Assembly: GCA_902799685.1 (NCBI GenBank)
Contig: CADCBO010000004.1
Location: forward strand, 145,867 to 209,866
Source: an uncultured Bacteroidales bacterium
Lineage (GTDB): Bacteria > Bacteroidota > Bacteroidia > Bacteroidales > Bacteroidaceae
Length of the DNA stretch: 64,000 nt
Reading direction: 5' to 3'
Shown piece by piece: positions 46,101 through 54,765 of the stretch; within the stretch, counting starts at the first letter, position 1; each line of letters starts with the position of its first letter. The position numbers and the translations under genes were made by a program. The notes below the pieces were generated by a model that saw only the letters and a list, made by a program, of their open reading frames with translations, was not told the origin of the DNA and did not search any database.

Positions 46101-46513
46101 CCACAATAACCATAAAGGATCTGGACCATATTGAGGAGGCCGCCCGGGAATTCATCAAGCTTATGGGCGATGACACCGTGTTTGCCTTCTACGGCAAGAT
46201 GGGTGCCGGAAAAACCACATTCATAAAGGCCCTGTGCAAACTGCTGGGCGTAGAGGATGAGGTCAACTCCCCCACATTCGCCATCATAAACGAATACCGC
46301 TCACAGACCACCGCCGAACTTATCTACCACTTTGACTTCTACCGCATCAAGAAGCTTGAGGAGGTCTATGACCTGGGATATGAGGACTATTTCTACAGCG
46401 GTGCCCTCTGTTTTATCGAGTGGCCTGAACTGGTGGAGGAACTTCTGCCACTGGACGCAAAAAAAGTAACCATCACTGAGAACAGTGATGGCTCACGCAC
46501 AATTACCCTCTAG
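46097..46513 (+). CDS. tsaE: tRNA threonylcarbamoyladenosine ATPase TsaE
   Basis: A 138-residue ATPase that works with TsaB and TsaD to make t6A37 on tRNAs reading ANN codons. Walker A is [14 protein letters not shown], and the family segments [11 protein letters not shown] and FCFYRI-like HFDFYRIK are present. It overlaps porX by 4 nt (ATGA). A perfect 9-bp stem (CCATCACTG 46470-46478 with CAGTGATGG 46483-46491) lies in its last codons and might help end transcription, although no T-run follows. Its stop is 3 nt from the convergent gene's stop. Confidence 0.94.
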   Translation: MTTITIKDLDHIEEAAREFIKLMGDDTVFAFYGKMGAGKTTFIKALCKLLGVEDEVNSPTFAIINEYRSQTTAELIYHFDFYRIKKLEEVYDLGYEDYFYSGALCFIEWPELVEELLPLDAKKVTITENSDGSRTITL

Positions 46514-46516
46514 GTT

Positions 46517-46843
46517 TTATTCTCCCAGTGAGTCAACGTAATCAGCTTCAGCCTGCACAATGAGTATGATCTCATCGGCAGGAAAGGAGCCGATTTTGTC
46601 TTTCTTGGCCTCCTTGATGATATACGCCACAATAGCATCGTTGTCAATGTCTATGCAGCCGTCTGCATCAGGCTCCTGGTCCAGCACGCCGCTGGTGGTG
46701 AAATAATCGTTTATGACATCCAATATGTAATAGAGGGTGTCATCGGAATATTTCTCCTTAAGGTCCTGCGGTAACGCGTTCTTGATGAACTCGACGGTCT
46801 TCTGGTCGTCCAGGTCATCCTCAAGGAACTCATCCTGTGCCAT
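46517..46843 (-). CDS. Acidic protein of unknown function
   Basis: A 108-residue, strongly acidic soluble protein (MAQDEFLEDDLDDQKTVEF; many Asp/Glu throughout) with no signal peptide or membrane helix. It begins 2 nt after the trxA stop, so the two are co-transcribed. I recognise it only as a conserved small protein beside thioredoxin in Bacteroidales; no function is known to me. Confidence 0.75.
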   Translation of the reverse strand: MAQDEFLEDDLDDQKTVEFIKNALPQDLKEKYSDDTLYYILDVINDYFTTSGVLDQEPDADGCIDIDNDAIVAYIIKEAKKDKIGSFPADEIILIVQAEADYVDSLGE

Positions 46844-46845
46844 AA

Positions 46846-47160
46846 TCAGAGCAGGGCGTTAAGTTTATCCTGATAGACGTTCTTCATGGCAAGGCCAACC
46901 ACGCGGTCCACCTCCTTGCCGTCCTTGAGGAACACTACGGTAGGAACGTTCATGATGCCGAACATCTCGGTAAGGTCATCATTCTCCTCTATGTCACACT
47001 TGCCAATGACGGCTTTTCCGTCATACTCTGCGGCCAGTTCCTCTATGATGGGGCCCAGACGCTTGCAGGGTCCGCACCAGGTAGCCCAGAAATCAACCAG
47101 CACGGGCTTACCCTGCTGCTTGACCTCGTCAAAATTCTGACTGGTAATCTCAAATTCCAT
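46846..47160 (-). CDS. trxA: Thioredoxin
   Basis: A 104-residue classical thioredoxin, the general cytoplasmic disulfide reductase. The active site is WATWCGPCKRLGP at about residues 25-37, and the cis-proline segment is NVPTVVFLKDG. Length is standard and no signal peptide is present. It lies 11 nt after dnaE and 2 nt before the acidic protein, so dnaE-trxA and the acidic gene may be one transcript. Confidence 0.96.
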   Translation of the reverse strand: MEFEITSQNFDEVKQQGKPVLVDFWATWCGPCKRLGPIIEELAAEYDGKAVIGKCDIEENDDLTEMFGIMNVPTVVFLKDGKEVDRVVGLAMKNVYQDKLNALL

Positions 47161-47171
47161 ATTCTGAAGTT

Positions 47172-50100
47172 TTATTGATTAAATGATAAATTGATTGATT
47201 CATGTCTCTTGATATAATCCACAAGTTCTGGCGTAACGGTAATCTTTCTGGCTCCCGATGCCAGACTAACCTTGTTATCCACCGCCGACAGGTCTGTCAG
47301 CACAAACTTGAGCGTAGTCTTGCCCTCAATGCCTGTGAGCGTGTCCAGATCACTTACAAACTCCTTGTCAATCTCCGTAAGCGGCATCGTAAGTGTAATG
47401 GAACTGATTACGGAATCCTTCACATCCTGAAGCAGATCAATTGAATTGATTACGAGGTCAACCCTTTCAGGCATATATTTGTTCTGGACGCATCTGGCCT
47501 TTATGAAAAGGAAATTGCCCACTTTCATCATGTTGCTCCACTTGAGCCAGGGCTCTCCAAACAACGGGATCTCGCCCGAACCGGAGAAATCCTCAATGCG
47601 GGTTATTCCGTACGGCTTGCCGTTCTTGGTGCGTCCATCACGCACACCGGTCACCACACCGCCCAGTGTCAGTTCCTTGTTAAGTAGCGGCACCTTATCG
47701 TCAATATGGACCATTCCCACATTGCAGACGTCTTCAAGTATCACCCGATACTCGTCAAGCGGATGCGCCGAAATGTAGATACCTACCAGTTCCTTCTCCT
47801 TGTTGAGTTTGTCAAGCGAGGACCATTCGGGAGCTTCGGGGATGGAAGGTGTAGCTATCTCCACGGTCTCGCCCATATCCCCGAACAGGGAGTTCCTTGA
47901 CTCCATCCTGTCAGTCTGATATTTGTTACCGTACCGTACCAGCACGTCCGAGAAGGTCTCGTTCTTGCCGCAAGGCTGCAGGAACTGCTCGCGCCGTATC
48001 TCCGGGAAGCAGTCAAACGCTCCTGCCAGTGCCAGATTCTCCAGGTTCTTACGGTTGCAGGCGCTCAGGTTCACACGCTGCACAAAATCAAATATGCTCT
48101 TGTACGGGCCGTTTGCATTACGCTCGGTCACGATGGCGCTTACCGCGTTCTCGCCCACTCCTTTGACCGATGCCATGCCGAATCGGATATCACCCTTAGC
48201 GTTGACACCGAATCGGGGCACACTCTCGTTTACATCGGGCCCCAGGACATTAATTCCCATGGCTTTGCATTCATCCATGAGCTTGGTAACCTCGGTTATA
48301 TCGCCGGCGCGGCTAAGCACTGCGGCCATATACTGTGACGGGTAGTTGGCCTTAAGGTATGCGGTCTGGTAAGCCACCCATGAGTAGCATGTGGCGTGAG
48401 ATTTGTTGAACGCGTATGACGCGAATTTCTCCCAGTCGGCCCATATCTTTTCCAGTACCTTGGGGTCATGGCCGTTGGCCTTACCGCCCTCAATGAACTT
48501 GGGCTTAAGGTGATCCAGCTTGTCCTTGAGTTTCTTACCCATAGCCTTACGCAGGGTATCGCTCTCACCGCGGGTAAAGTTTGCTAGCAGACGTGACAGC
48601 AGCATGACCTGCTCCTGATATACCGTAATGCCGTATGTATCCTTAAGGTACGTCTCCATTATGGGGATATCATACTCTATAGGCTTACGTCCAAGCTTGC
48701 GGTCAATGAAATCCGGAATGTAATCCATGGGGCCCGGACGATACAGCGCATTCATTGCGATAAGGTCCTCAAAGACTCCGGGCTGCAGTTCACGCAGGTA
48801 CTTCTGCATACCGGGCGATTCAAACTGGAACGTACCTATGGTGCGACCGTCACAGTAAAGCTGGAACGTTTTTTTGTCATCAATGGGAATCTTGTCAATA
48901 TCCACATCTATGCCCAGACTGGTCTTGATGTTCTCTACAGCCTCCTTTATGATAGACAGGGTCTTGAGTCCCAGAAAGTCCATCTTGATTAGGCCGGTAT
49001 CCTCAATCACGCTACCCTCATACTGCGTTACCAGCAAACGCTCCCCCGATTCCTTATCGGTTGCAATTGATACCGGCACCCAGTCGGTAATGTCATCACG
49101 GCAGATGATTGTTCCGCAGGCATGAACACCGGTTCCGCGAACGTTACCCTCCAGCATCTTGGCAAACTGTATGGTCTTGCGCAGTTTCTCATCTTCCGAT
49201 GCAGCAGCCTGCTTTATCTCGGGCACACATTCCAGTACATTCTTGAAATTGATCTTGCGCGGTTTGCCTTCGGGGTCATCGGGCAGACGGTCAGGAATGG
49301 CCTTACAAAGGTTGTTAGACACATCAAGCGGCACCTCCAGCACACGGGCCACATCCTTGATGGCCATCTTGGTCTGCATGGAACCATAGGTTATGATATG
49401 CGCCACCTTCTCGGCCCCGTATTTGTCGGTCACCCACTGGAGCACGCGGCCGCGTCCGTCATCATCAAAGTCAACGTCTATATCCGGAAGCGATATGCGG
49501 TCGGGGTTAAGGAAACGCTCAAACAGCAAGTCATACTTGATAGGGTCTATCTGCGTTATGCCCAGGCAGTATGCCACAGCCGATCCGGCGGCCGATCCAC
49601 GTCCCGGTCCTACCGATACGCCCAGTTCGTTGCGGGCCGCATTGATAAAGTCCTGCACAATCAGGAAGTAACCCGGAAAACCCATTGTCTTCATGATGTG
49701 CAGTTCAAACTTGAGCTGCTCCATCACACTCTCCGGAATGGGATCACCGTAACGCACCTTGGCTCCTTTGAATGTAAGTTCTGCCAGATAGTCTGCCTCC
49801 AGTTTTATGCGGTACAGCTTGTCATAACCTCCCAGTTTCTTTATCTTCTTGTCTGCCTCCTCCTTGCTCAGAACTGTCTCGCCATGCTCATTGCAGGTAA
49901 ACTCCCTGAAAAGGTCCTCCTCTGTCAGACGCTGGCGGTACTCCTCTTCCGTGCCGAACTCCAAGGGAATGGCAAAGTTAGGCATGATGGGGGCATGGTT
50001 GATGGAGTACTCCTCAACCTTGTCCAGAATCTCCACTGTGTTGGCAAGCGCCTCCGGCTCATCCTCAAAGAGAGCGTTCATCTCCTGGGTTGTCTTGAAC

Positions 50101-50885
50101 CACTCCTGTTTGGAATAGCGCATCAGGCTGGGGTCATCGGGAGTACGGCCGGTTGACAGGCAGATGAGCAGTTCATGGGCATCGGCATTCTCCTCATCCA
50201 GAAAATGGACATCGTTGGTACAGATGGTCTTTATGCCGAATTTGGCCGACATCCTCTTAAGCTGTGAGTTCACGTTCACCTGGAGCGGATAGACCTCATG
50301 GTTTGCTTTAGGCACGGTAGCCTTATGGCGCTGAAGCTCCAGATAATAGTCATCACCAAACAGATTGTGGAACCACTGCACCGCCTGCTCCGCCTCATCA
50401 ATCTTACCCGCGGTTATCAGCTTGGGAACCTCACCGCCCAGACAGGCCGAGCAGCATATCAGACCCTCATGATATTTTTCCAGGTCATACCTGTCGGTAC
50501 GGGGATGCGAATAGAAACCGTCGGTCCAGGCGCGTGACACTATCTTTATCAGGTTATGGTAACCCTTTTCGTTCTTGGCCAGCAGTATAAGGTGGTAGTT
50601 GGCTCCGTCCAGTTCCTTGCCCTCTCGCTGCTCCTTACGGCGCGGAGCCACATAGACCTCACACCCTATTATGGGCTTGAAATGCTTGTCTTGTTCCTTA
50701 AGCTTTTCATTGACCTTGTCGCAGTAGTTCTTGAACTCCTTAATGCCCATCATGTTGCCGTGATCAGTCACGGCAACGCCCCTCATACCATCTGCTATAG
50801 CCTTATCCACCAGCTTTTTGATGTTTGTCTGGCCATCCAGCAGAGAGTACTGGGTATGTACATGGAGATGAACAAAATCCTGCAT
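47172..50885 (-). CDS. dnaE: DNA polymerase III alpha subunit DnaE
   Basis: A 1237-residue replicative polymerase. The PHP domain is at the N-terminus (FVHLHVHTQYSLLDGQ). The polymerase core has the catalytic acids in PDIDVDFDDDGRGRV (about 465-479) and GPGRGSAAGSAVAYC just before them. A helix-hairpin-helix region precedes a C-terminal OB fold (about 1060-1140; LTLGGVVTGVRDGRTKNGKP). The length is in the normal range for DnaE1. It is transcribed away from psd, with about 190 bp between them. Confidence 0.97.
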   Translation of the reverse strand: MQDFVHLHVHTQYSLLDGQTNIKKLVDKAIADGMRGVAVTDHGNMMGIKEFKNYCDKVNEKLKEQDKHFKPIIGCEVYVAPRRKEQREGKELDGANYHLILLAKNEKGYHNLIKIVSRAWTDGFYSHPRTDRYDLEKYHEGLICCSACLGGEVPKLITAGKIDEAEQAVQWFHNLFGDDYYLELQRHKATVPKANHEVYPLQVNVNSQLKRMSAKFGIKTICTNDVHFLDEENADAHELLICLSTGRTPDDPSLMRYSKQEWFKTTQEMNALFEDEPEALANTVEILDKVEEYSINHAPIMPNFAIPLEFGTEEEYRQRLTEEDLFREFTCNEHGETVLSKEEADKKIKKLGGYDKLYRIKLEADYLAELTFKGAKVRYGDPIPESVMEQLKFELHIMKTMGFPGYFLIVQDFINAARNELGVSVGPGRGSAAGSAVAYCLGITQIDPIKYDLLFERFLNPDRISLPDIDVDFDDDGRGRVLQWVTDKYGAEKVAHIITYGSMQTKMAIKDVARVLEVPLDVSNNLCKAIPDRLPDDPEGKPRKINFKNVLECVPEIKQAAASEDEKLRKTIQFAKMLEGNVRGTGVHACGTIICRDDITDWVPVSIATDKESGERLLVTQYEGSVIEDTGLIKMDFLGLKTLSIIKEAVENIKTSLGIDVDIDKIPIDDKKTFQLYCDGRTIGTFQFESPGMQKYLRELQPGVFEDLIAMNALYRPGPMDYIPDFIDRKLGRKPIEYDIPIMETYLKDTYGITVYQEQVMLLSRLLANFTRGESDTLRKAMGKKLKDKLDHLKPKFIEGGKANGHDPKVLEKIWADWEKFASYAFNKSHATCYSWVAYQTAYLKANYPSQYMAAVLSRAGDITEVTKLMDECKAMGINVLGPDVNESVPRFGVNAKGDIRFGMASVKGVGENAVSAIVTERNANGPYKSIFDFVQRVNLSACNRKNLENLALAGAFDCFPEIRREQFLQPCGKNETFSDVLVRYGNKYQTDRMESRNSLFGDMGETVEIATPSIPEAPEWSSLDKLNKEKELVGIYISAHPLDEYRVILEDVCNVGMVHIDDKVPLLNKELTLGGVVTGVRDGRTKNGKPYGITRIEDFSGSGEIPLFGEPWLKWSNMMKVGNFLFIKARCVQNKYMPERVDLVINSIDLLQDVKDSVISSITLTMPLTEIDKEFVSDLDTLTGIEGKTTLKFVLTDLSAVDNKVSLASGARKITVTPELVDYIKRHESINLSFNQ

Positions 50886-51021
50886 AATCTATCCCGGGCT
50901 GAAAAAGTTTTTAAAGTTACTTTCATTTGACCGTTTACCCCCAAACGGGGCGGTCAAAGTTTTCAACAATAAGCTAACATGCCGCCATAGTCGGCCTCTA
51001 CATAAAATACACTGCAATAAG

Positions 51022-51054
51022 TATGCCATTATTAACATAAAAGTCCTATCTTTG
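51022..51054 (+). promoter_or_regulatory. Likely promoter of the psd-pssA operon
   Basis: TATCTTTG (51047-51054) is a full -7 match, and TATG (51022-51025) is a one-mismatch -33 box 21 nt upstream. It lies 24 nt before psd. Confidence 0.55.
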
Positions 51055-51077
51055 CCAATCAATATATACGCTCAATC

Positions 51078-51767
51078 ATGGCCGAAAACAACGGAAAACA
51101 TACTACAATAAACCCCGAAGGCAAGACTACCCTTACCATCGTGGCCATTCTTTTCTTTGCAATAAACCTGCCGCTGTTCCTGATTCCATCCATCTGCGGC
51201 TGGTGGTCATATTTGGCACTTGGCATAACACTACTGTTTGTCTGGTTCTTCCTGCATTTTTTCAGGAACCCGGTAAGACGTTTTCCCAGCGATGACCAGG
51301 AGAAGGTTGTAGTATCGCCTGCCGACGGCACCATCGTGGCTATAGAAGAGGTTGATGAACCTGATTATTTCCAGGACCGCCGCATAGTAGTCTCCATATT
51401 CATGAGCGTTTACAGCGTTCACGCAAACTGGTTCCCCGTAAACGGCACCGTGACCAAGGTAGAGCACCAGGACGGTAATTTCCACGCCGCTTTCAAACCC
51501 AAGGCCAGCACCGAGAACGAACGCTCGCTCGTGGTAATAAAGACACATGAAGGCAAGGAAATCATGCTTCGTCAGATAGCGGGAGCACTGGCCCGCAGGG
51601 TGGTGACATACTGCAAGCCCGGCGACGAGAGCCGCATTGACCGTCACATGGGATTCATCAAATTCGGCTCCAGAGTAGATATCTATCTGCCGGTCGATAC
51701 CTTGGTTTGCGTCAAGGTGAACCAGAAGGTCACTGCCGACATCAGCATACTGGCTAAACTTTCATAA
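51078..51767 (+). CDS. psd: Phosphatidylserine decarboxylase
   Basis: A 229-residue archaetidylserine-type (short) decarboxylase that makes phosphatidylethanolamine. After two membrane segments (about 15-58) comes the core, with VVSPADGTIVAIEEVDEP, YSVHANWFPVNG (conserved His) and the self-cleavage site in GFIKFGSRVDIYLP. Cleavage at Gly-Ser near residue 197 gives the pyruvoyl alpha chain of about 32 residues. It is followed after 4 nt by pssA, which makes its substrate. Confidence 0.95.
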   Translation: MAENNGKHTTINPEGKTTLTIVAILFFAINLPLFLIPSICGWWSYLALGITLLFVWFFLHFFRNPVRRFPSDDQEKVVVSPADGTIVAIEEVDEPDYFQDRRIVVSIFMSVYSVHANWFPVNGTVTKVEHQDGNFHAAFKPKASTENERSLVVIKTHEGKEIMLRQIAGALARRVVTYCKPGDESRIDRHMGFIKFGSRVDIYLPVDTLVCVKVNQKVTADISILAKLS

Positions 51768-51771
51768 AACA

Positions 51772-52464
51772 ATGGCAAACCGCATAACAAGACATATCCC
51801 CAATACTATAACCTGCTGCAACCTGCTCTCAGGCTGCATGGCAGTATTTGCAGCATTCAATTCCGATGCATGGCACACCCTTCTCTGGGTCGTGGCCGGC
51901 GCCCTCTTTGATTTCTGTGACGGGCTCTCGGCCCGCGCCCTCAAGGCCTACTCTCCCATCGGAAAGGAGCTGGATTCTCTGGCAGACCTCATCACATTCG
52001 GGCTGGCTCCCGCAGTGCTCTGCATCATGATACTGCGCGAATTCAGTTACGCCAATGATACAATAGCATTAATTCTTCCTTATACAGGTTTGGCTCTGGT
52101 GGTCTTTGCCGCCCTGCGTCTGGCCAAGTTCAATACCGATGAGCGTCAGACCTCATCATTCCTGGGTCTGGCTGTTCCGGCCAATGCACTGTTCTGGTGC
52201 GGACTTTTCCAGCTCGACCTGAACGCCATCCCCGCAGCACCATGGATAATCGGAGCTCTGGTGGTGCTGTTTGCAGGCCTCATGGTAAGTGAAATCCCCA
52301 TGTTCTCGCTCAAGTTCAAGAGCCTGCGCTGGGCTGACAACAAGGTCAGGTTCATATTCCTGATAGTGTCAGTCATAATCCTTGCACTACTGCGCGAGAA
52401 AGGGCTTTCGGCTATCATCGGCTGGTACATAATACTGTCAGTTCTGACAAAAAATCAGCATTGA
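51772..52464 (+). CDS. pssA: CDP-diacylglycerol--serine O-phosphatidyltransferase
   Basis: A 230-residue inner-membrane CDP-alcohol phosphatidyltransferase making phosphatidylserine, the substrate of the Psd encoded just upstream. The metal-binding signature is complete: D-x2-DG-x2-AR-x8-G-x3-D-x3-D is read from FDFCDGLSARALKAYSPIGK to the Asp residues of ELDSLAD. About six hydrophobic segments follow. Psd and PssA are encoded 4 nt apart. The CDP-DAG donor would come from CdsA (12.7 kb). Confidence 0.95.
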   Translation: MANRITRHIPNTITCCNLLSGCMAVFAAFNSDAWHTLLWVVAGALFDFCDGLSARALKAYSPIGKELDSLADLITFGLAPAVLCIMILREFSYANDTIALILPYTGLALVVFAALRLAKFNTDERQTSSFLGLAVPANALFWCGLFQLDLNAIPAAPWIIGALVVLFAGLMVSEIPMFSLKFKSLRWADNKVRFIFLIVSVIILALLREKGLSAIIGWYIILSVLTKNQH

Positions 52465-52510
52465 CATAACAAGGCAAGCTTTTTGCCGTCTATATTGAAA
52501 AGAAATACTG

Positions 52511-52753
52511 ATGATTGCATTGGCACTCATAATAATATTCATCCTTTTGTTTGTACTGTTGGCAGTACTCACATTTGCGCGTGACCTGCTGGCATCCTTT
52601 CTGAATGCCATAGTGGGTATATTCCGCAAGGGTGACCGTAAACCTAAAAACACTGATACCAGCCAGACCGTAGGCAAACGAACCCGCAAAAAAAAGAAAG
52701 TTCTCTCCGATTCAGACGGCGAGTACGTGGATTTTGAAGAAGTAAAGAAATAA
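52511..52753 (+). CDS. Small DUF4834-like membrane protein
   Basis: An 80-residue protein: an N-terminal hydrophobic helix (ALALIIIFILLFVLLAVLTF, about 3-22), an amphipathic stretch, a strongly basic run (GKRTRKKKKV) and an acidic end (DSDGEYVDFEEVKK). This fits DUF4834, a small Bacteroidota family often found after pssA. It starts 46 nt after pssA and ends 4 nt before the radical SAM gene, so it is likely in the same transcript. No function is known to me. Confidence 0.72.
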   Translation: MIALALIIIFILLFVLLAVLTFARDLLASFLNAIVGIFRKGDRKPKNTDTSQTVGKRTRKKKKVLSDSDGEYVDFEEVKK

Positions 52754-52757
52754 TAAC

Positions 52758-53846
52758 ATGGACTGCAAACTGTCCTTCCCCAAAAGACTTGTTTTGGAGG
52801 CTGGCAGGGCTGCGTTTAGGACTGAAGCTCTGGAGCACAAGCTTACCCAGCTGTTCTGGGAGTGTACCCTGCGCTGTAACCTGAGCTGCCGCCATTGCGG
52901 AAGCGACTGCCGCAAGACTGCCGGGCTGGAGGATCCTCCCATGAGTGACCTTTTGGGAGTTCTGGACAGTTGCCCTGAAGATTTTGAACGCGGCCGGTGC
53001 GTGGTTATCACCACAGGCGGTGAACCTTTGGTCCGTAAGGATATCATTGAGGTAGGCGCCGAGATAAAAAAGCGCGGATTCCTGTGGGGAATGGTCACCA
53101 ACGGCATGCTCCTGACCCGTGAAAAGGTCGATGAATTGGTCAAAACCGGCCTTGATACCATAGCCATGAGTTTTGACGGATTCGAGCCGGAGCACAACTG
53201 GATGCGCGGCAGTGAACTCAGTTTCAAGCGGGCCGATGCCGCCATTGACTGGTTTGCCAATCATCCAGGACTCACCTGGGACCTCATAACATGCGTAAAC
53301 AGGCGCAACTTTGATTATCTGGGCAAGTTCAAGGAGTATCTCATAAGCCGCGGTGTCCGCCAGTGGCGCATATTTACCGTAGCCCCCATGGGGCGTGCCG
53401 CCGGTGATGATGAGCTTATGCTCTCAAATGAGCAGTTCGTGCAGCTCATGAACTTTATTGCCGCAGTTCGCCGTGAGGACAGGATTAAACTCAACTTCTC
53501 ATGTGAAGGTTTTCTCGGACCCTATGAGGGCGTTGCCCGTGACCATCTGTTCCGCTGTGTTGCGGGAATCAGCGTTGCATCAATCCTTAATGACGGTTCC
53601 ATATCGGGCTGCCTGAGCATCCGAAGCGACTATCATCAGGGAAACATCCATACCGATAGTTTCTGGGATGTATGGGAGAACGGGTTCAAGCTGTACCGTG
53701 ACCGCCGTTGGATGAAAACGGGCCAGTGCCGCGACTGCAAGGTATGGCGCTACTGCCAAGGCGGAGCCATGCACCTGCGTGACTCTGACGGTAGCATACT
53801 CTCCTGCAACTACCTAAAACTCAAAAATGATACAATTGGGGTCTGA
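52758..53846 (+). CDS. Radical SAM/SPASM protein
   Basis: A 362-residue iron-sulfur enzyme. The radical SAM cluster is CNLSCRHC (CxxxCxxC) near residues 38-45, with the SAM-binding TTGGEPLV. The C-terminal SPASM domain supplies more cysteines (GQCRDCKVWRYCQGG and a later Cys in LSCNYLK). It resembles the TIGR04133 group of Bacteroidota, which may act on a protein or lipid target. No RiPP precursor gene is obvious; the only close partner is the DUF4834 protein 4 nt upstream. The stop TGA (53844-53846) lies in the loop of a terminator hairpin. Confidence 0.85.
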   Translation: MDCKLSFPKRLVLEAGRAAFRTEALEHKLTQLFWECTLRCNLSCRHCGSDCRKTAGLEDPPMSDLLGVLDSCPEDFERGRCVVITTGGEPLVRKDIIEVGAEIKKRGFLWGMVTNGMLLTREKVDELVKTGLDTIAMSFDGFEPEHNWMRGSELSFKRADAAIDWFANHPGLTWDLITCVNRRNFDYLGKFKEYLISRGVRQWRIFTVAPMGRAAGDDELMLSNEQFVQLMNFIAAVRREDRIKLNFSCEGFLGPYEGVARDHLFRCVAGISVASILNDGSISGCLSIRSDYHQGNIHTDSFWDVWENGFKLYRDRRWMKTGQCRDCKVWRYCQGGAMHLRDSDGSILSCNYLKLKNDTIGV

Positions 53847-53865
53847 CCCCTTTTGTATCATTTTT
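53823..53865. terminator. Bidirectional terminator between the radical SAM gene and pyrH
   Basis: AAAAATGATACAA (53823-53835) pairs with its perfect inverse 53853-53865. The inner GGGG (53838-53841) pairs with CCCC (53847-53850) on a five-base loop. A and T runs at the base allow termination on both strands. The radical SAM stop codon is in the loop and the pyrH stop in the distal arm. Confidence 0.88.
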
Positions 53866-54574
53866 ACTTGTGAACAAGTGTGCCGATGGGCTCGCCGGCA
53901 ATCACTTTCTTCAGGTTGCCGGGAACATCCATATTAAATACGTATATGGGCAGGCCGTTCTCCTTACACATAGTTGTGGCGGTCAGGTCCATAACCTTAA
54001 GGTTGCGGTTGTATATCTCATCAAAGGTAATCTCATCAAACTTTACGGCAGTGGGGTCCTTCTCGGGATCGGCGGTATAGACACCGTCCACGCGGGTTCC
54101 CTTGAGCATTACATCGGCCTCAATCTCTATGCCGCGCAGTGATGAACCGGTATCAGTAGTGAAATAAGGATTGCCGGTGCCGCCCACCAGGATTGCCACC
54201 TGCCCCTGCTCCATTGCGTCAATAGCTTTCCACTTTGAATAGAGCTCGCCTATAGGTTCCATGCGGATGGCGGTGAGCACCTTGTTGGGGCAGTCTATCG
54301 ATGTGAGTGCCGAGCTCAATCCCAAACCGTTTATTACGGTTGCCAGCATACCCATCTGGTCGCCCTTGACGCGGTCAAAACCCTTGCCTGCACCTTTGAG
54401 ACCGCGGAAAATGTTACCGCCGCCTATCACGATGCCAATCTGCACACCCATATCATGTATCTCCTTTATCTGCTGTGCATACTCACCCAGACGCTTCTCG
54501 TCAATACCATACTTCTGCTCACCCATCAGACTCTCGCCGCTAAGCTTGAGCAATATCCTTTTGAATCTAGCCAT
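53864..54574 (-). CDS. pyrH: UMP kinase
   Basis: A 236-residue bacterial UMP kinase of the amino-acid-kinase fold that phosphorylates UMP for pyrimidine nucleotide supply. The N-terminal strand RILLKLSGESLMGE and GIVIGGGNIFRG bind phosphate; ATVINGLGLSSAL and VAILVGGTGNPYFTTDTGS are further family marks. The length is usual. It is convergent with the radical SAM gene and divergent from the large FISUMP gene. Confidence 0.97.
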   Translation of the reverse strand: MARFKRILLKLSGESLMGEQKYGIDEKRLGEYAQQIKEIHDMGVQIGIVIGGGNIFRGLKGAGKGFDRVKGDQMGMLATVINGLGLSSALTSIDCPNKVLTAIRMEPIGELYSKWKAIDAMEQGQVAILVGGTGNPYFTTDTGSSLRGIEIEADVMLKGTRVDGVYTADPEKDPTAVKFDEITFDEIYNRNLKVMDLTATTMCKENGLPIYVFNMDVPGNLKKVIAGEPIGTLVHK

Positions 54575-54686
54575 AGTGAAATCTGTTTTTAATTACACAA
54601 AAGTAGTTAATATTTTCTTCTGCAAGACGCATTTTGCCCTCTTTTCCGTTTTCAATACAGATGCAACGGAATTGCAACGCTTTTTT

Positions 54687-54718
54687 GTTGTTTTGTGGAT
54701 TGGAGCGTGATACTTTTG
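54687..54718 (+). promoter_or_regulatory. Promoter of the large FISUMP gene
   Basis: GTTG (54687-54690), 20 nt, then TACTTTTG (54711-54718), a full -7 match, 47 nt before the start at 54766. Because transcription begins after 54718, the longer reading frame starting at 54634 is ruled out. Confidence 0.65.
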
Positions 54719-54765
54719 TCCCGAAACCAAATTTCAGACTCATCAATTGTACAATTAATTTGATT

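Noticed and set aside
49122-50156. A 344-residue open frame on + inside dnaE
   Set aside because: It is antisense to a clearly conserved dnaE, has unusual composition and no recognisable family.
54634-54765. Longer N-terminus for the large FISUMP protein
   Set aside because: The upstream part precedes the likely promoter and lacks a signal peptide; the start at 54766 begins one directly.
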